14,282 bases of DNA from Candidatus Atribacteria bacterium (lineage in GTDB: Bacteria > Atribacterota > Atribacteria > Atribacterales > Atribacteraceae). Shown piece after piece: positions 1 through 7,405 of the stretch. The stretch is from the NCBI GenBank assembly GCA_018056205.1, contig JAGPGC010000015.1, positions 1 through 14,282 on the forward strand. Direction: 5' to 3'. The notes under the pieces are model-generated. The model worked only from the letters and a program-made list of their open reading frames with translations. It did no database searches and was not told where the DNA came from. The translations under genes and the position numbers were made by a program. Position 1 is the first letter of the stretch. Every line of letters starts with the position of its first letter.

Positions 1-1251
1 CCTTTAGAAAAATCTTTACTGGTTTTAGGAGGAGGTTTAAGTGGAATGACCGCTGCTCTGGAAGCTGCCCAGCAAGGATTGAAAGTTTTTTTAGTGGAAA
101 AAGAATCTGAACTGGGTGGAAACCTGCGGGGTTTTGATAAAAAGTTTAATTTGGAAGGAACTAACCTCATTGATTTATTAAAAATGCTGAAAGATCAGAT
201 TAATCACCAACCTAACATTCAAGTTTATCTTAATGCTCAAGTTCAAGAGGTTAATGGGTTTGTAGGAAACTTTGAAAGCATTATTAGTCAAACCGGCGTT
301 GAAATTCTGGTGAAACACGGTGGAATTATAGTCGCTACCGGAGCTAAGCAATATCAACCCCAAGAATTCCTTTACCAAAAAGATCACCGAGTCATTACTC
401 AAACCGAGTTAGAAAGACAACTTGACCAAAATAGTTTTCCTCTGGTCAATTCTGTCGTAATGATTCAATGTGTTGGTTCCCGTAACGATGAACATCCCTG
501 GTGTAGCAAGATATGTTGTGGTACTGCAATTAAAAATGCACTCACCATTAAAGAAAAGAACTCTGACACCGAAGTGTATATTCTCTATCGTGACCTGCGA
601 AGTTACGGGCTCCAGGAAAAATATTACCGAGAAGCTCGAACCCGGGGCGTAGTGTTTATTCGATTTGAAGATGATGATCCTCCCGAGGTCATTCAGCAAG
701 GATCTACTCTCCAGGTGAGGATCAACAGTTCGGTGTTTCAAGAAAAAGTGACAATTCCTGCAGGTCGGGTGGTACTAAGTACGGGAATTGTTCCTCTTGA
801 AACCAACATTGCCACTGGAAAAATGTTAAAAGTTCCTATCAATCAAGATGGCTTTTTCCTGGAAGCTCATGTCAAGCTCCGACCGGTTGATTTCGCTACC
901 GATGGTGTCTATGTTTGTGGTCTGGCTCATAGTCCAAAATCTGCTCTGGAGAGTAGGTTGCAAGCTAAAGCCTGCGTAGCCCGGGCGATGAATATTTTGA
1001 GCAAAGATCAAATCCAATCAGAAGCCCAAATTGCTTATGTTCTTAAAGAACGGTGCACTGCTTGTGGCGATTGTGAAAAAGTATGTGCTTATAAAGCTGT
1101 AAAGATCAATCAAGAAAAGAAGATAGCCGAGGTCAATGCCGCTCTATGTAAGGGATGTGGTCTATGTAGTGCGACCTGTAAAAGCACCGCTATCAAGGTT
1201 CAAGGATTTGCTCCTGAACAGCTTATATCTGAGGTGGAATACTTATTATGA
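1..1251 (+). CDS. hdrA: HdrA-like FAD/iron-sulfur electron-bifurcating subunit (5' partial)
   Basis: The reading frame is open from base 1 and encodes the last 416 residues; the N-terminus lies outside the window. HdrA is the flavin subunit of cytoplasmic heterodisulfide reductase-type complexes, where its FAD is the site of electron bifurcation. Visible here are a Rossmann FAD motif, GGGLSG (residues 10-15 of the fragment), then the HdrA-specific cysteine region QCVGSR...WCSKICC (C157, C168, C172, C173). The C-terminus carries two [4Fe-4S] ferredoxin motifs of the form CxxCxxCxxxC (C352-C362 and C383-C393). The TGA stop overlaps the flxD start as ATGA. The following MvhD/Flx genes support the Hdr assignment over a glutamate synthase or thioredoxin reductase relative. 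No hdrB or hdrC lies inside the window; they may lie upstream. Family assignment is firm; the physiological partner is inferred. Confidence 0.93.
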   Translation, partial: PLEKSLLVLGGGLSGMTAALEAAQQGLKVFLVEKESELGGNLRGFDKKFNLEGTNLIDLLKMLKDQINHQPNIQVYLNAQVQEVNGFVGNFESIISQTGVEILVKHGGIIVATGAKQYQPQEFLYQKDHRVITQTELERQLDQNSFPLVNSVVMIQCVGSRNDEHPWCSKICCGTAIKNALTIKEKNSDTEVYILYRDLRSYGLQEKYYREARTRGVVFIRFEDDDPPEVIQQGSTLQVRINSSVFQEKVTIPAGRVVLSTGIVPLETNIATGKMLKVPINQDGFFLEAHVKLRPVDFATDGVYVCGLAHSPKSALESRLQAKACVARAMNILSKDQIQSEAQIAYVLKERCTACGDCEKVCAYKAVKINQEKKIAEVNAALCKGCGLCSATCKSTAIKVQGFAPEQLISEVEYLL

Positions 1252-1685
1252 GTAAATCGTCTTGGGATCCAAAAATTGTTGCTTTTCTCTGTCATTGGTG
1301 TAGCTATGCCGGTGCCGATTTAGCGGGGGTCAGTCGTCTGCAATATCCTCCCAACATCCGGGTTATTCGAGTTCCTTGTTCTGGCGCCATCAATCCCTTA
1401 TATATTTTCAAAGCACTACGAGAAGGAGCTGATGGAGTTCTGGTTTCTGGTTGTCATCCTGGTGATTGTCATTACATCAGTGGAAATTATTATGCCCGAC
1501 GTAAATTTTATATTCTCAAGGAATTGCTGATCTGGACAGGTATTGAAGCCGATCGTATTCAATTTTCTTGGGTTTCAGCTTCCGAGGGTCAAAAGTTCTC
1601 TGAGGTAGTCACCGAGGTTGTCAATGCTGTCAAACTTCTCGGTCCCTCCCGAAAATTAGTTAAGGAGTTTTCCATCAATGTTTGA
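1248..1685 (+). CDS. flxD: MvhD/FlxD-family iron-sulfur electron transfer subunit
   Basis: This 145-residue protein belongs to the MvhD family (methyl-viologen-reducing hydrogenase delta subunit), small [2Fe-2S] proteins that pass electrons from a hydrogenase or NADH dehydrogenase module to HdrA. The family cysteines are visible: CHWC (C15, C18) followed by SYAGADLAG, then PCSGAINP (C44) and SGCHPGDCHY (C69, C74). Its length is normal for the stand-alone family. The start is the ATG of an ATGA overlap with the hdrA stop, and the 3' end overlaps flxC by 8 nt, so translation is probably coupled on both sides. Because the next genes are iron-sulfur and FAD/NAD proteins and not hydrogenase subunits, I prefer the name flxD to mvhD. 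That choice rests on gene order. Confidence 0.9.
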   Translation: MSKSSWDPKIVAFLCHWCSYAGADLAGVSRLQYPPNIRVIRVPCSGAINPLYIFKALREGADGVLVSGCHPGDCHYISGNYYARRKFYILKELLIWTGIEADRIQFSWVSASEGQKFSEVVTEVVNAVKLLGPSRKLVKEFSINV

Positions 1686-2622
1686 AAGTATCCTTAAAGA
1701 ATTAGTAAAAAAATTACTCCGAGAAAAAACGGTTGATTTGGTTATTGGTTACGGATCCTCTCAGTATCCTTTTCGGACTGAGCCTCTTTTAATAAATAAG
1801 GAAGAGCAAGTAGCTACTTTAACTTGGAATCCTTTTTGCGGAAATAACTTAGCCCGTTATTTGAAATACTACAAAAATACCCAACACAAAATCGCCTTAA
1901 TGGTTAAAGGATGTGATTCCCGGGCTGTTCAAGTTCTCCTTAAAGAGGATCAAATTAAAAGAGAGCGACTTTATTTAATTGGTCTTCCCTGTTCGGGTCT
2001 GGTTAATCAAGAAAAGCTTCTAAAGCAATTTCCTCAAGCTTCACTGGAAGATTTCGAATGGAAGGAATCGGGTTGGTTCTATCAGGGGAAGAAAATCAAC
2101 CCTAGTTTACTACTGGAGGAAACCTGTCTTCGCTGTCGTCATCCCAATCCCACCGAATATGATGAGCTTGTTGGTGAACCTATGACAGATAGTCCCTACC
2201 AAATCTATCAACAGGATTACTTAGAACCGGTTGATTCCCTCTCAGCGGAAGAAAGGTGGAACCGGTGGTCGAAGGAAATGAGCAAATGCATTCGCTGTTA
2301 TGCTTGCCGGAATTCCTGCCCCCTGTGTTATTGTCAGGAATGTTTTGCCGAGAGTACCCAGCCTCAATGGGTCAGTCCGGCTCCAATTCCTTCAGATAAT
2401 TTTCTTTTTCACTTAGTTAGAACCATGCATATGGCTGGTCGTTGTGTGGAGTGTGGAGCTTGTGAAAGAGCTTGTCCGGTTTCTATTCCCATTGCCCAGC
2501 TGCCTCTTAAAGTTGAGGCAATCATCCGGGAACAATTTCAATTTGAAGCCGGAACTGACCAGGAAAGTACCGCTCCTTTACTCACTTACCAGGAAAATGA
2601 TCCTGGAGACTTTATAAAGTGA
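1678..2622 (+). CDS. flxC: FlxC-like 4Fe-4S protein with FrhB-like N-terminal region
   Basis: This 314-residue iron-sulfur protein is probably an electron carrier inside an Flx-type NADH:HdrA complex. The N-terminal half has cysteine motifs resembling F420-hydrogenase beta (FrhB) proteins: KGCDSRAV (C79), GLPCSG (C105) and CLRC (C150, C153). The C-terminal half holds two ferredoxin-type [4Fe-4S] motifs, C204/C207/C210/C214 and C256/C259/C262/C266. The first runs into extra cysteines (C217, C219, C222), giving the pattern CPxCxCxxC. There is no signal peptide or membrane segment, so it should be cytoplasmic. An AAGGAG at 1662-1667 precedes the ATG, which lies inside flxD. It resembles the next gene in layout and may be an old paralogue of it. 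F420 binding cannot be judged from the sequence. The flxC name rests on position in the hdrA-flxDCBA order. Confidence 0.75.
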   Translation: MFESILKELVKKLLREKTVDLVIGYGSSQYPFRTEPLLINKEEQVATLTWNPFCGNNLARYLKYYKNTQHKIALMVKGCDSRAVQVLLKEDQIKRERLYLIGLPCSGLVNQEKLLKQFPQASLEDFEWKESGWFYQGKKINPSLLLEETCLRCRHPNPTEYDELVGEPMTDSPYQIYQQDYLEPVDSLSAEERWNRWSKEMSKCIRCYACRNSCPLCYCQECFAESTQPQWVSPAPIPSDNFLFHLVRTMHMAGRCVECGACERACPVSIPIAQLPLKVEAIIREQFQFEAGTDQESTAPLLTYQENDPGDFIK

Positions 2623-2632
2623 GGTGATGACC

Positions 2633-3637
2633 ATGAAATCTGGTAAAATCACAGAAACCAATCTCCTCCAATGGATAAAAACCCAACAAAAAAACTTTTT
2701 AATCACTGAAAAAGTGGTTCATCATCAACCTGACTTTTTCTTCGATGAATCCAACGAAATAAAAAATGTGAAAGAGGCTCTTTTCCTCTCCTGGGATAAG
2801 CTTTTTAATTACCAATGGGAAAATCAACAATGGCAAGTCGAGGATATCCAGCCTTCAGTACCACCCCGATTCCTAATGGCCTTACCTTGTGAAATCCGAG
2901 CTATTTATGAAGTGCTTGATCGGGTTTTTCTCCAACTTTCAGAAATCGAAAGTGCCTACTCCCTTCGTCGTCAAAGTTTAAAAATTGTTATTTTGGGATG
3001 CATCAATCCCGAACCAACCTGTTTTTGCAGCCGGGTTGGGGGAAATCCCCTTTGGTCGCATCCTGAGGCTCTTTTTATTCTGCCTTTTCATGATGGATAT
3101 TTTCTTGAAACCAATAAACCAGAACAATTTGACATTATAGAAAAAGCTGCTTCTCTCAACACCACCGAAAGAGAAGAGATTGATAACCTACGGAAACAGT
3201 TGGAAGAAAAAACCATTCAGGAAAAACTCTCTGCAGACGTCCCTCAGGGACTTTATGACCTTTTTGAAGACGAAGAATGGGAAAACCTGAGCTGGAAGTG
3301 CTTAAATTGTGGAGCCTGTACCTATCTCTGTCCCACCTGTCAATGTTTTGATATAAATGCCGAAGGTCGTTTGAAGGGTTTCCAACTCAAAACCTGGGAT
3401 TCCTGTATGTTCCCCAAATTTACCCTTCATGCTTCCGGACATAATCCTCGACCAACTTTCAAAGAAAGAGTCCGTCAAAGAGTTCTCCACAAATTTTCTT
3501 ACTTTCCTCTCCGCGAGGAAGGACATTATGGGTGTGTTGGCTGTGGTAAATGCATCGAAATTTGTCCGGTAAACTGGAACATTCGAGAAGTTGTTGAAAG
3601 GATGGTAAAAAAAATTGACAATCAACATAAAAAATAA
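2633..3637 (+). CDS. flxB: FlxB-like 4Fe-4S dicluster protein (HyhB/AsrA type)
   Basis: This 334-residue protein resembles the beta subunit of archaeal sulfhydrogenase (HyhB) and the AsrA subunit of anaerobic sulfite reductase, which relay electrons between an FAD/NAD(P) subunit and the rest of the complex. Visible motifs are LPCEIRA (C86), GCINPEPTCFC (C123, C130, C132), a first [4Fe-4S] motif CLNCGACTYLCPTCQCFD (C223-C238) and a second, CVGCGKCIEICPV (C301-C311). The start is the ATG at 2633, because GAGGTGA at 2621-2627 sits 5 nt upstream; an in-frame GTG at 2624 would bury that ribosome binding site. The gap to flxC is 10 nt, and the 3' end overlaps flxA by 23 nt. The usual HyhG/AsrB-type partner follows directly, which supports the assignment. 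The role in an Flx complex is inferred. Confidence 0.82.
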   Translation: MKSGKITETNLLQWIKTQQKNFLITEKVVHHQPDFFFDESNEIKNVKEALFLSWDKLFNYQWENQQWQVEDIQPSVPPRFLMALPCEIRAIYEVLDRVFLQLSEIESAYSLRRQSLKIVILGCINPEPTCFCSRVGGNPLWSHPEALFILPFHDGYFLETNKPEQFDIIEKAASLNTTEREEIDNLRKQLEEKTIQEKLSADVPQGLYDLFEDEEWENLSWKCLNCGACTYLCPTCQCFDINAEGRLKGFQLKTWDSCMFPKFTLHASGHNPRPTFKERVRQRVLHKFSYFPLREEGHYGCVGCGKCIEICPVNWNIREVVERMVKKIDNQHKK

Positions 3638-4457
3638 AAACATTTACCTTCCCAAATTATATCGAATAATGGAAATTATCCCCGAGACCTCTGACATTAA
3701 GACCTTTCGCCTTGATTTAGAGGATGAAAATTATTCCCATCTTCCCGGACAATTTGCCGAGCTTTTTGTTCCAGGAGTCGGAGAAGCTCCAATTTCGATT
3801 ACTTCCTCTCCAACCCAAAAAGGAATTTTAGAATTCAGCATTAAAAGAATCGGTTTGGTAACTTCAGCTATCCATCGCCTCAATCTTAACGATCGTTTGG
3901 GAATTCGGGGACCCTACGGAAACTCATTTCCTCTTGCTGATCTAAAGGGTCAAAACCTACTTTTTATTGCCGGTGGTATTGGATTAGCTCCACTTCGGTC
4001 CTTAATTAATTATGTTTTAGATTCTGAAAAACGAAATCAATTTAAAAAAGTAACTATCCTCTATGGTGCTCGTTCACCGCAAGATCTAGTATTTAAATGG
4101 GAATTAGAAAAATGGAAAAATCGAGAAGACCTTACTTTCTGGCTTACTGTGGACCGAGGAGATGAACAGTGGAGAGGAACAGTAGGATTGGTACCTAATG
4201 TGCTCAAGGAAAATATCCAAGTTAATCCACAGGAGTGGAAATCCATCATATGTGGTCCTCCTATTATGATCAAGTTTACCATCAAGGCATTATTAGAAAT
4301 GGGTTTTCAACCTCCCGACATTATTACCACTTTGGAAATGAGAATGAAATGTGGCTTGGGAAAATGTGGCCGTTGCAATATTGGACCTCATTATGTATGT
4401 AAAGATGGACCGGTTTTTAACTACCAACAACTCCAGAATATGCCTGAAGAATATTGA
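3615..4457 (+). CDS. flxA: FlxA-like FAD/NAD(P)-binding oxidoreductase (HyhG/AsrB type)
   Basis: This 280-residue protein has the ferredoxin-NADP reductase fold and is the likely NAD(P)H entry point of the complex. In order: the flavin-binding barrel with APISITSS (58-65) in place of the usual RxYS motif, the nucleotide-binding GGIGLAPLRS (120-129), CGPP (213-216), and a C-terminal [2Fe-2S] motif C246/C251/C254/C262 as in dihydroorotate dehydrogenase electron transfer subunits. The start is taken as TTG 3615, inside flxB. The next in-frame ATG (3669) would remove the YLPKLYRI segment, which matches the conserved start of HyhG/AsrB-type proteins. No strong ribosome binding site is seen, so coupling to flxB translation is likely. 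Whether it uses NADH or NADPH cannot be read here. Cytoplasmic; no signal peptide. Confidence 0.85.
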   Translation: MTINIKNKNIYLPKLYRIMEIIPETSDIKTFRLDLEDENYSHLPGQFAELFVPGVGEAPISITSSPTQKGILEFSIKRIGLVTSAIHRLNLNDRLGIRGPYGNSFPLADLKGQNLLFIAGGIGLAPLRSLINYVLDSEKRNQFKKVTILYGARSPQDLVFKWELEKWKNREDLTFWLTVDRGDEQWRGTVGLVPNVLKENIQVNPQEWKSIICGPPIMIKFTIKALLEMGFQPPDIITTLEMRMKCGLGKCGRCNIGPHYVCKDGPVFNYQQLQNMPEEY

Positions 4458-4470
4458 TGGAGGCGCTTTT

Positions 4471-5805
4471 ATGAATTTTCAGGAAAGCATTCAAGCTCTC
4501 TATTCTTTAATTAATTATGAAAAAACCCATTTTTCTTATTCTGACCTCAAACTGGATCGGATGAGAGAATTTATTACCTTGCTTGGACGTCCCGACACCA
4601 ATTCACCAGTGATCTTGGTTGCTGGTACCAAAGGAAAAGGTAGTACTTGTTATTTTTTAGAACGTATTTTAGCTTCCCAGCAGAGAAGATGCGGTTTATA
4701 TGTCAAACCCCATCTTCTTACCTTTCGGGAAAGAATCCGATTTAAGGGAGAACTGATTCAACCTGATGAATTAGCTCAATTAGTAACTGAAATTTTTCCC
4801 ATTATCGACTATATGGATAAATATTCTCTTTATGGAAAACCTACCTACTTTGAGGTTTCGGTTGCTCTTGCTTTTCAATATTTTAAAAAAAGAAACGCTG
4901 ATTATTCGGTGATGGAAGTTGGCCTCGGCGGTCGTCTGGATGCTACCAATGTGAGCGAGCCATTCTTAACCGTTATTACCCCCATTAGCTACGACCACAC
5001 CGAAATATTAGGTACAACTATTCCACAGATCGCCAGTGAAAAGGCAGGTATTCTTCGACCTCAGGTCCCCCTTATTTTAGGAACCCAGGAAAAAATCCAA
5101 GCCAAAACCACCATTTTAAACATTGCTGAAAACCTACTGGTTCCGGTATTTCCTTTAGAAAATTTTTATTCCTATCGAATTTTAAAGCGCAGCGAGAAAG
5201 GGTCGATTTTTGAGTGGAAGGCAAAGTCCGGTAGAGAAGGAATTTTATCCTTACCGCTTTTGGGTGACCAACAGATTGAAAATTTTCTCACTGCCTTACT
5301 TAGTGCCGAACGTTTAGGTTACTGTCCTACCAACCAGCAACTCCAAAATCTTCTTAACGAAACATTTTGGCCGGGAAGAATTCAAATTGTCAATTCATCA
5401 CCAATGACTATATTTGATGTGGCTCATAATCAGGCATCTTTTGCCACTTTACGTCATACCCTAAAAGACTACTTGGGAATCCAGCAAGCCGTTTTCCTTT
5501 TGGGATTTCTGAATGGAAAGGACTTTCCAGGAATTGCTCACGAACTTGCTCAGATGCAATCCAAAATTATTCTAACCACAGCATTTAATCCCAAAGCTGC
5601 TTTTCCATCTGATATCATTCACTTCTTTTCACCCTACGTTACCTATCATGAAGTCATCAACAACCCCTATCAAGCCTGGGAGAGAGCTCTGCAATATGCC
5701 AGCGACCTCCGCTTGCCCTTAGTGGTAGCTGGCTCATTTTATTTAGCAAAATTATTAAGTGATAAACTCAACGTAACCCTTTCCAAAGAGGAGGTAGAGT
5801 TATGA
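4471..5805 (+). CDS. folC: Folylpolyglutamate synthase / dihydrofolate synthase
   Basis: FolC adds glutamates to tetrahydrofolate using ATP, and in many bacteria also makes dihydrofolate. The 444-residue length fits the family. Visible are the P-loop GTKGKGST (52-59), YDHTEILG (H176), the GLGGRLDATN segment (151-160) of the central domain, and DVAHN (316-320) of the C-terminal Mur-ligase-type domain. The ATG at 4471 is chosen because GGAGG (4459-4463) lies 7 nt upstream; the frame is open for 40 more codons, but those overlap flxA. It starts 13 nt after flxA and shares an ATGA with acsE. Sitting next to a methyl-THF enzyme makes sense, since folate enzymes generally prefer polyglutamylated forms. 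Its linkage to an Hdr/Flx module is less usual. Whether it also has dihydrofolate synthase activity cannot be told. Confidence 0.94.
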   Translation: MNFQESIQALYSLINYEKTHFSYSDLKLDRMREFITLLGRPDTNSPVILVAGTKGKGSTCYFLERILASQQRRCGLYVKPHLLTFRERIRFKGELIQPDELAQLVTEIFPIIDYMDKYSLYGKPTYFEVSVALAFQYFKKRNADYSVMEVGLGGRLDATNVSEPFLTVITPISYDHTEILGTTIPQIASEKAGILRPQVPLILGTQEKIQAKTTILNIAENLLVPVFPLENFYSYRILKRSEKGSIFEWKAKSGREGILSLPLLGDQQIENFLTALLSAERLGYCPTNQQLQNLLNETFWPGRIQIVNSSPMTIFDVAHNQASFATLRHTLKDYLGIQQAVFLLGFLNGKDFPGIAHELAQMQSKIILTTAFNPKAAFPSDIIHFFSPYVTYHEVINNPYQAWERALQYASDLRLPLVVAGSFYLAKLLSDKLNVTLSKEEVEL

Positions 5806-6602
5806 TTATAGTCGCCGAAAGAATCAACGCCACTCGGAAACCTATCCGGGAAGCGTTAGAGAAAAAAGATCGGGAATTTTTTATTCAAGAAGCCCAAAAA
5901 CAAGAAAAAGCCGGCGCTGCCTTTATTGATGTGAACGCTGGTACTGAAGCCACTAAAGAAATACCTGATCTTAAATGGTTGGTCGAATCTATCCAAGACG
6001 AGATCGAGATTCCTCTTTGCCTTGATTCCGCTAACGATCAAGCTCTGGAAGAAGCTCTCAGTGTGTACCACAAAAAAGAAATTATGATCAATTCATTTAC
6101 CGCTGAAGAAAATCGGATTAAAACTTTGCTCCCGATAGTAAAAAAATACAATGCCTTAGTAGTTGGATTGGCAATGGGTGAGGGGGGAATTCCCCAATCG
6201 GTTGAAGAGCGGATGAAATTAGTGGATATTTTAGTCAAAGCTGTTGATGATTATTCCATTCCCCGCGAAAACCTCTTCGTCGACCCATTGGTTGTTCCTA
6301 TCGGGACTGATCAAAACCAGGGAAAGTTGTTTTTGGAAACCCTCCAAGCAATTCCCCAAACCTATCCCGGGGTAAGGACCATTTGTGGTCTCAGTAATAT
6401 CTCCTTTGGAATGCCTAATCGGCGTCTTATTAATCGGTCTTTTTTGGCTTTGAGTATTGGATACGGCCTTCATGCTGCTATCATTGATCCTCTTGACGAC
6501 AAACTTATGGGGATTCTTTTTGCTTGCGAAACTTTGATGGGTCGTGATGATTATTGTATGAATTATCTGGCTGCTTTTCGAGCTGGTCGACTCAATGAGT
6601 AA
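5802..6602 (+). CDS. acsE: 5-methyltetrahydrofolate:corrinoid/iron-sulfur protein methyltransferase
   Basis: AcsE (MeTr) moves the methyl group of 5-methyl-THF to the cobalt of the corrinoid iron-sulfur protein, the last step of the methyl branch of the Wood-Ljungdahl pathway. The 266 residues form one pterin-binding TIM barrel. Motifs seen are AERINATR near the N-terminus, DVNAG (43-47), CLDS with D75, INSFT with N97, DPLV with D161, and SNISFGMP with N199. D75, D161 and N199 correspond to residues known to bind the pterin or assist catalysis in the Moorella enzyme. AAAGAGGAGG at 5785-5794 lies 7 nt before the ATG, which overlaps the folC stop. Relatives acting on other corrinoid proteins (MtgA type) are hard to exclude, because no acsCD or cooS gene is in the window. 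This appears to be the last gene of the operon. Confidence 0.88.
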   Translation: MIIVAERINATRKPIREALEKKDREFFIQEAQKQEKAGAAFIDVNAGTEATKEIPDLKWLVESIQDEIEIPLCLDSANDQALEEALSVYHKKEIMINSFTAEENRIKTLLPIVKKYNALVVGLAMGEGGIPQSVEERMKLVDILVKAVDDYSIPRENLFVDPLVVPIGTDQNQGKLFLETLQAIPQTYPGVRTICGLSNISFGMPNRRLINRSFLALSIGYGLHAAIIDPLDDKLMGILFACETLMGRDDYCMNYLAAFRAGRLNE

Positions 6603-6722
6603 ATATTTTAACGACAATATAAATGAAAAGTTGAAATCCTCAGCTCTTTAATAAATGATGGAGAGATGGGAATATCAGGAAATGAGCACTTATTTTCCTC
6701 TGGTAATGAAGTAAAAAAGGGG

Positions 6723-6728
6723 TATAAT
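6723..6728 (+). promoter_or_regulatory. Putative -10 box upstream of the pur cluster
   Basis: A perfect TATAAT lies in the intergenic region after acsE. No convincing -35 box is found 16-18 nt upstream; TGGTAA at 6701-6706 matches only 3 of 6. Transcription would begin near 6735, leaving a leader of under 20 nt before the unknown gene. The rest of the 140-nt gap holds only a weak 6-bp inverted repeat (AGGAAA 6677-6682 with TTTCCT 6694-6699) that lacks a T-run, so no clear terminator for the acsE operon is seen. Confidence 0.45.
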
Positions 6729-6742
6729 ACCACTGAAAAGAG

Positions 6743-7120
6743 GTGTTTCCTATTCAATTAACCAAGGCTAGGGAATTTCGTCGTTATATTGAAGATCATT
6801 ATCAATTCGGAGACTTCGCCTTGATTCGTGGTCGAGAAGAAACTGCTGAGATTGGTTTTGTTTTTGCCGATGAAGATGTGAGTAACTGGCCGTTTCTTTA
6901 TAAAAAAGCCGATTATATTTGCGATCATTTTGAAAAAAGGCTAAAGGAAGAAGGTCTAAATTCGGCTGCCCACTCTCGAGTAGGAAAAGACTTGGATTTT
7001 ATCACGGTGTCAATTGTGATCCATCTTCAAACTTTTCCCGAGGATGAAATACATCATATTGCCGACATAATAATGAATATCCTTCGAGAAATAAACCCCT
7101 ATCATAAAAATGAAAATTAA
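6743..7120 (+). CDS. Unknown small protein preceding purS
   Basis: I do not recognise this protein of about 125 residues. It is acidic and mixed alpha/beta in appearance, with one cysteine, no signal peptide, no membrane segment and no known motif. Basic residues cluster near the start (REFRRYIEDHY). Codon use looks like its neighbours, and the gene lies 17 nt before purS, so it is probably co-transcribed with the pur genes. The start is uncertain. GTG 6743 overlaps the only ribosome-binding-like sequence (AAAAGAGG, 6736-6743), while an in-frame ATT at 6752 stands 8 nt behind it at normal spacing. A stop at 6734-6736 closes the frame upstream, and no in-frame ATG occurs until near the C-terminus. 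A role in purine synthesis would be guilt by association only. Confidence 0.72.
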   Translation: MFPIQLTKAREFRRYIEDHYQFGDFALIRGREETAEIGFVFADEDVSNWPFLYKKADYICDHFEKRLKEEGLNSAAHSRVGKDLDFITVSIVIHLQTFPEDEIHHIADIIMNILREINPYHKNEN

Positions 7121-7137
7121 ACAACGAGGAGGCTACC

Positions 7138-7395
7138 ATGAAGTTCAGAGGGAAAATAGTTATCACTTTTAAACCAGGGGTATTTGATCCTCAAGGAGTA
7201 ACCATAAAAAATGCACTCCATTCCCTTGGTTATCTGGAAACGGACGAGGTTAAAACTGGTAAATATTTCGAAGTTAATCTTGACTCACCCAATCAGGATA
7301 CTGCTCAAAAACGCTTAGAAGAGATGTGTGATCAATTGCTGGCAAATCCGGTAATTGAAAAGTTTCACTTCACCATCGAACCCTCTGATAGTTAA
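7138..7395 (+). CDS. purS: Phosphoribosylformylglycinamidine synthase subunit PurS
   Basis: PurS is the small subunit that bridges PurQ and PurL in the three-part FGAM synthetase, which converts FGAR, glutamine and ATP to FGAM in purine synthesis. The 85 residues match the family length. The sequence fits its beta-alpha-beta fold: [20 protein letters not shown] near the N-terminus, [19 protein letters not shown] in the middle, and a C-terminal helix followed by [14 protein letters not shown] strong GAGGAGG at 7126-7132 sets the ATG. The TAA stop overlaps the purQ ribosome binding site, and purQ and purL follow, so stoichiometric coupled expression is likely. Confidence 0.94.
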   Translation: MKFRGKIVITFKPGVFDPQGVTIKNALHSLGYLETDEVKTGKYFEVNLDSPNQDTAQKRLEEMCDQLLANPVIEKFHFTIEPSDS

Positions 7396-7405
7396 GGAGC
7401 CTCCC

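Noticed and set aside
409..741. 110-codon minus-strand open frame inside hdrA
   Set aside because: Shadow of the well-supported hdrA coding frame; no ribosome binding site or motif.
6677..6699. AGGAAA...TTTCCT hairpin after acsE as a terminator
   Set aside because: Six A/T-rich base pairs, a long loop and no T-run; too weak to call.
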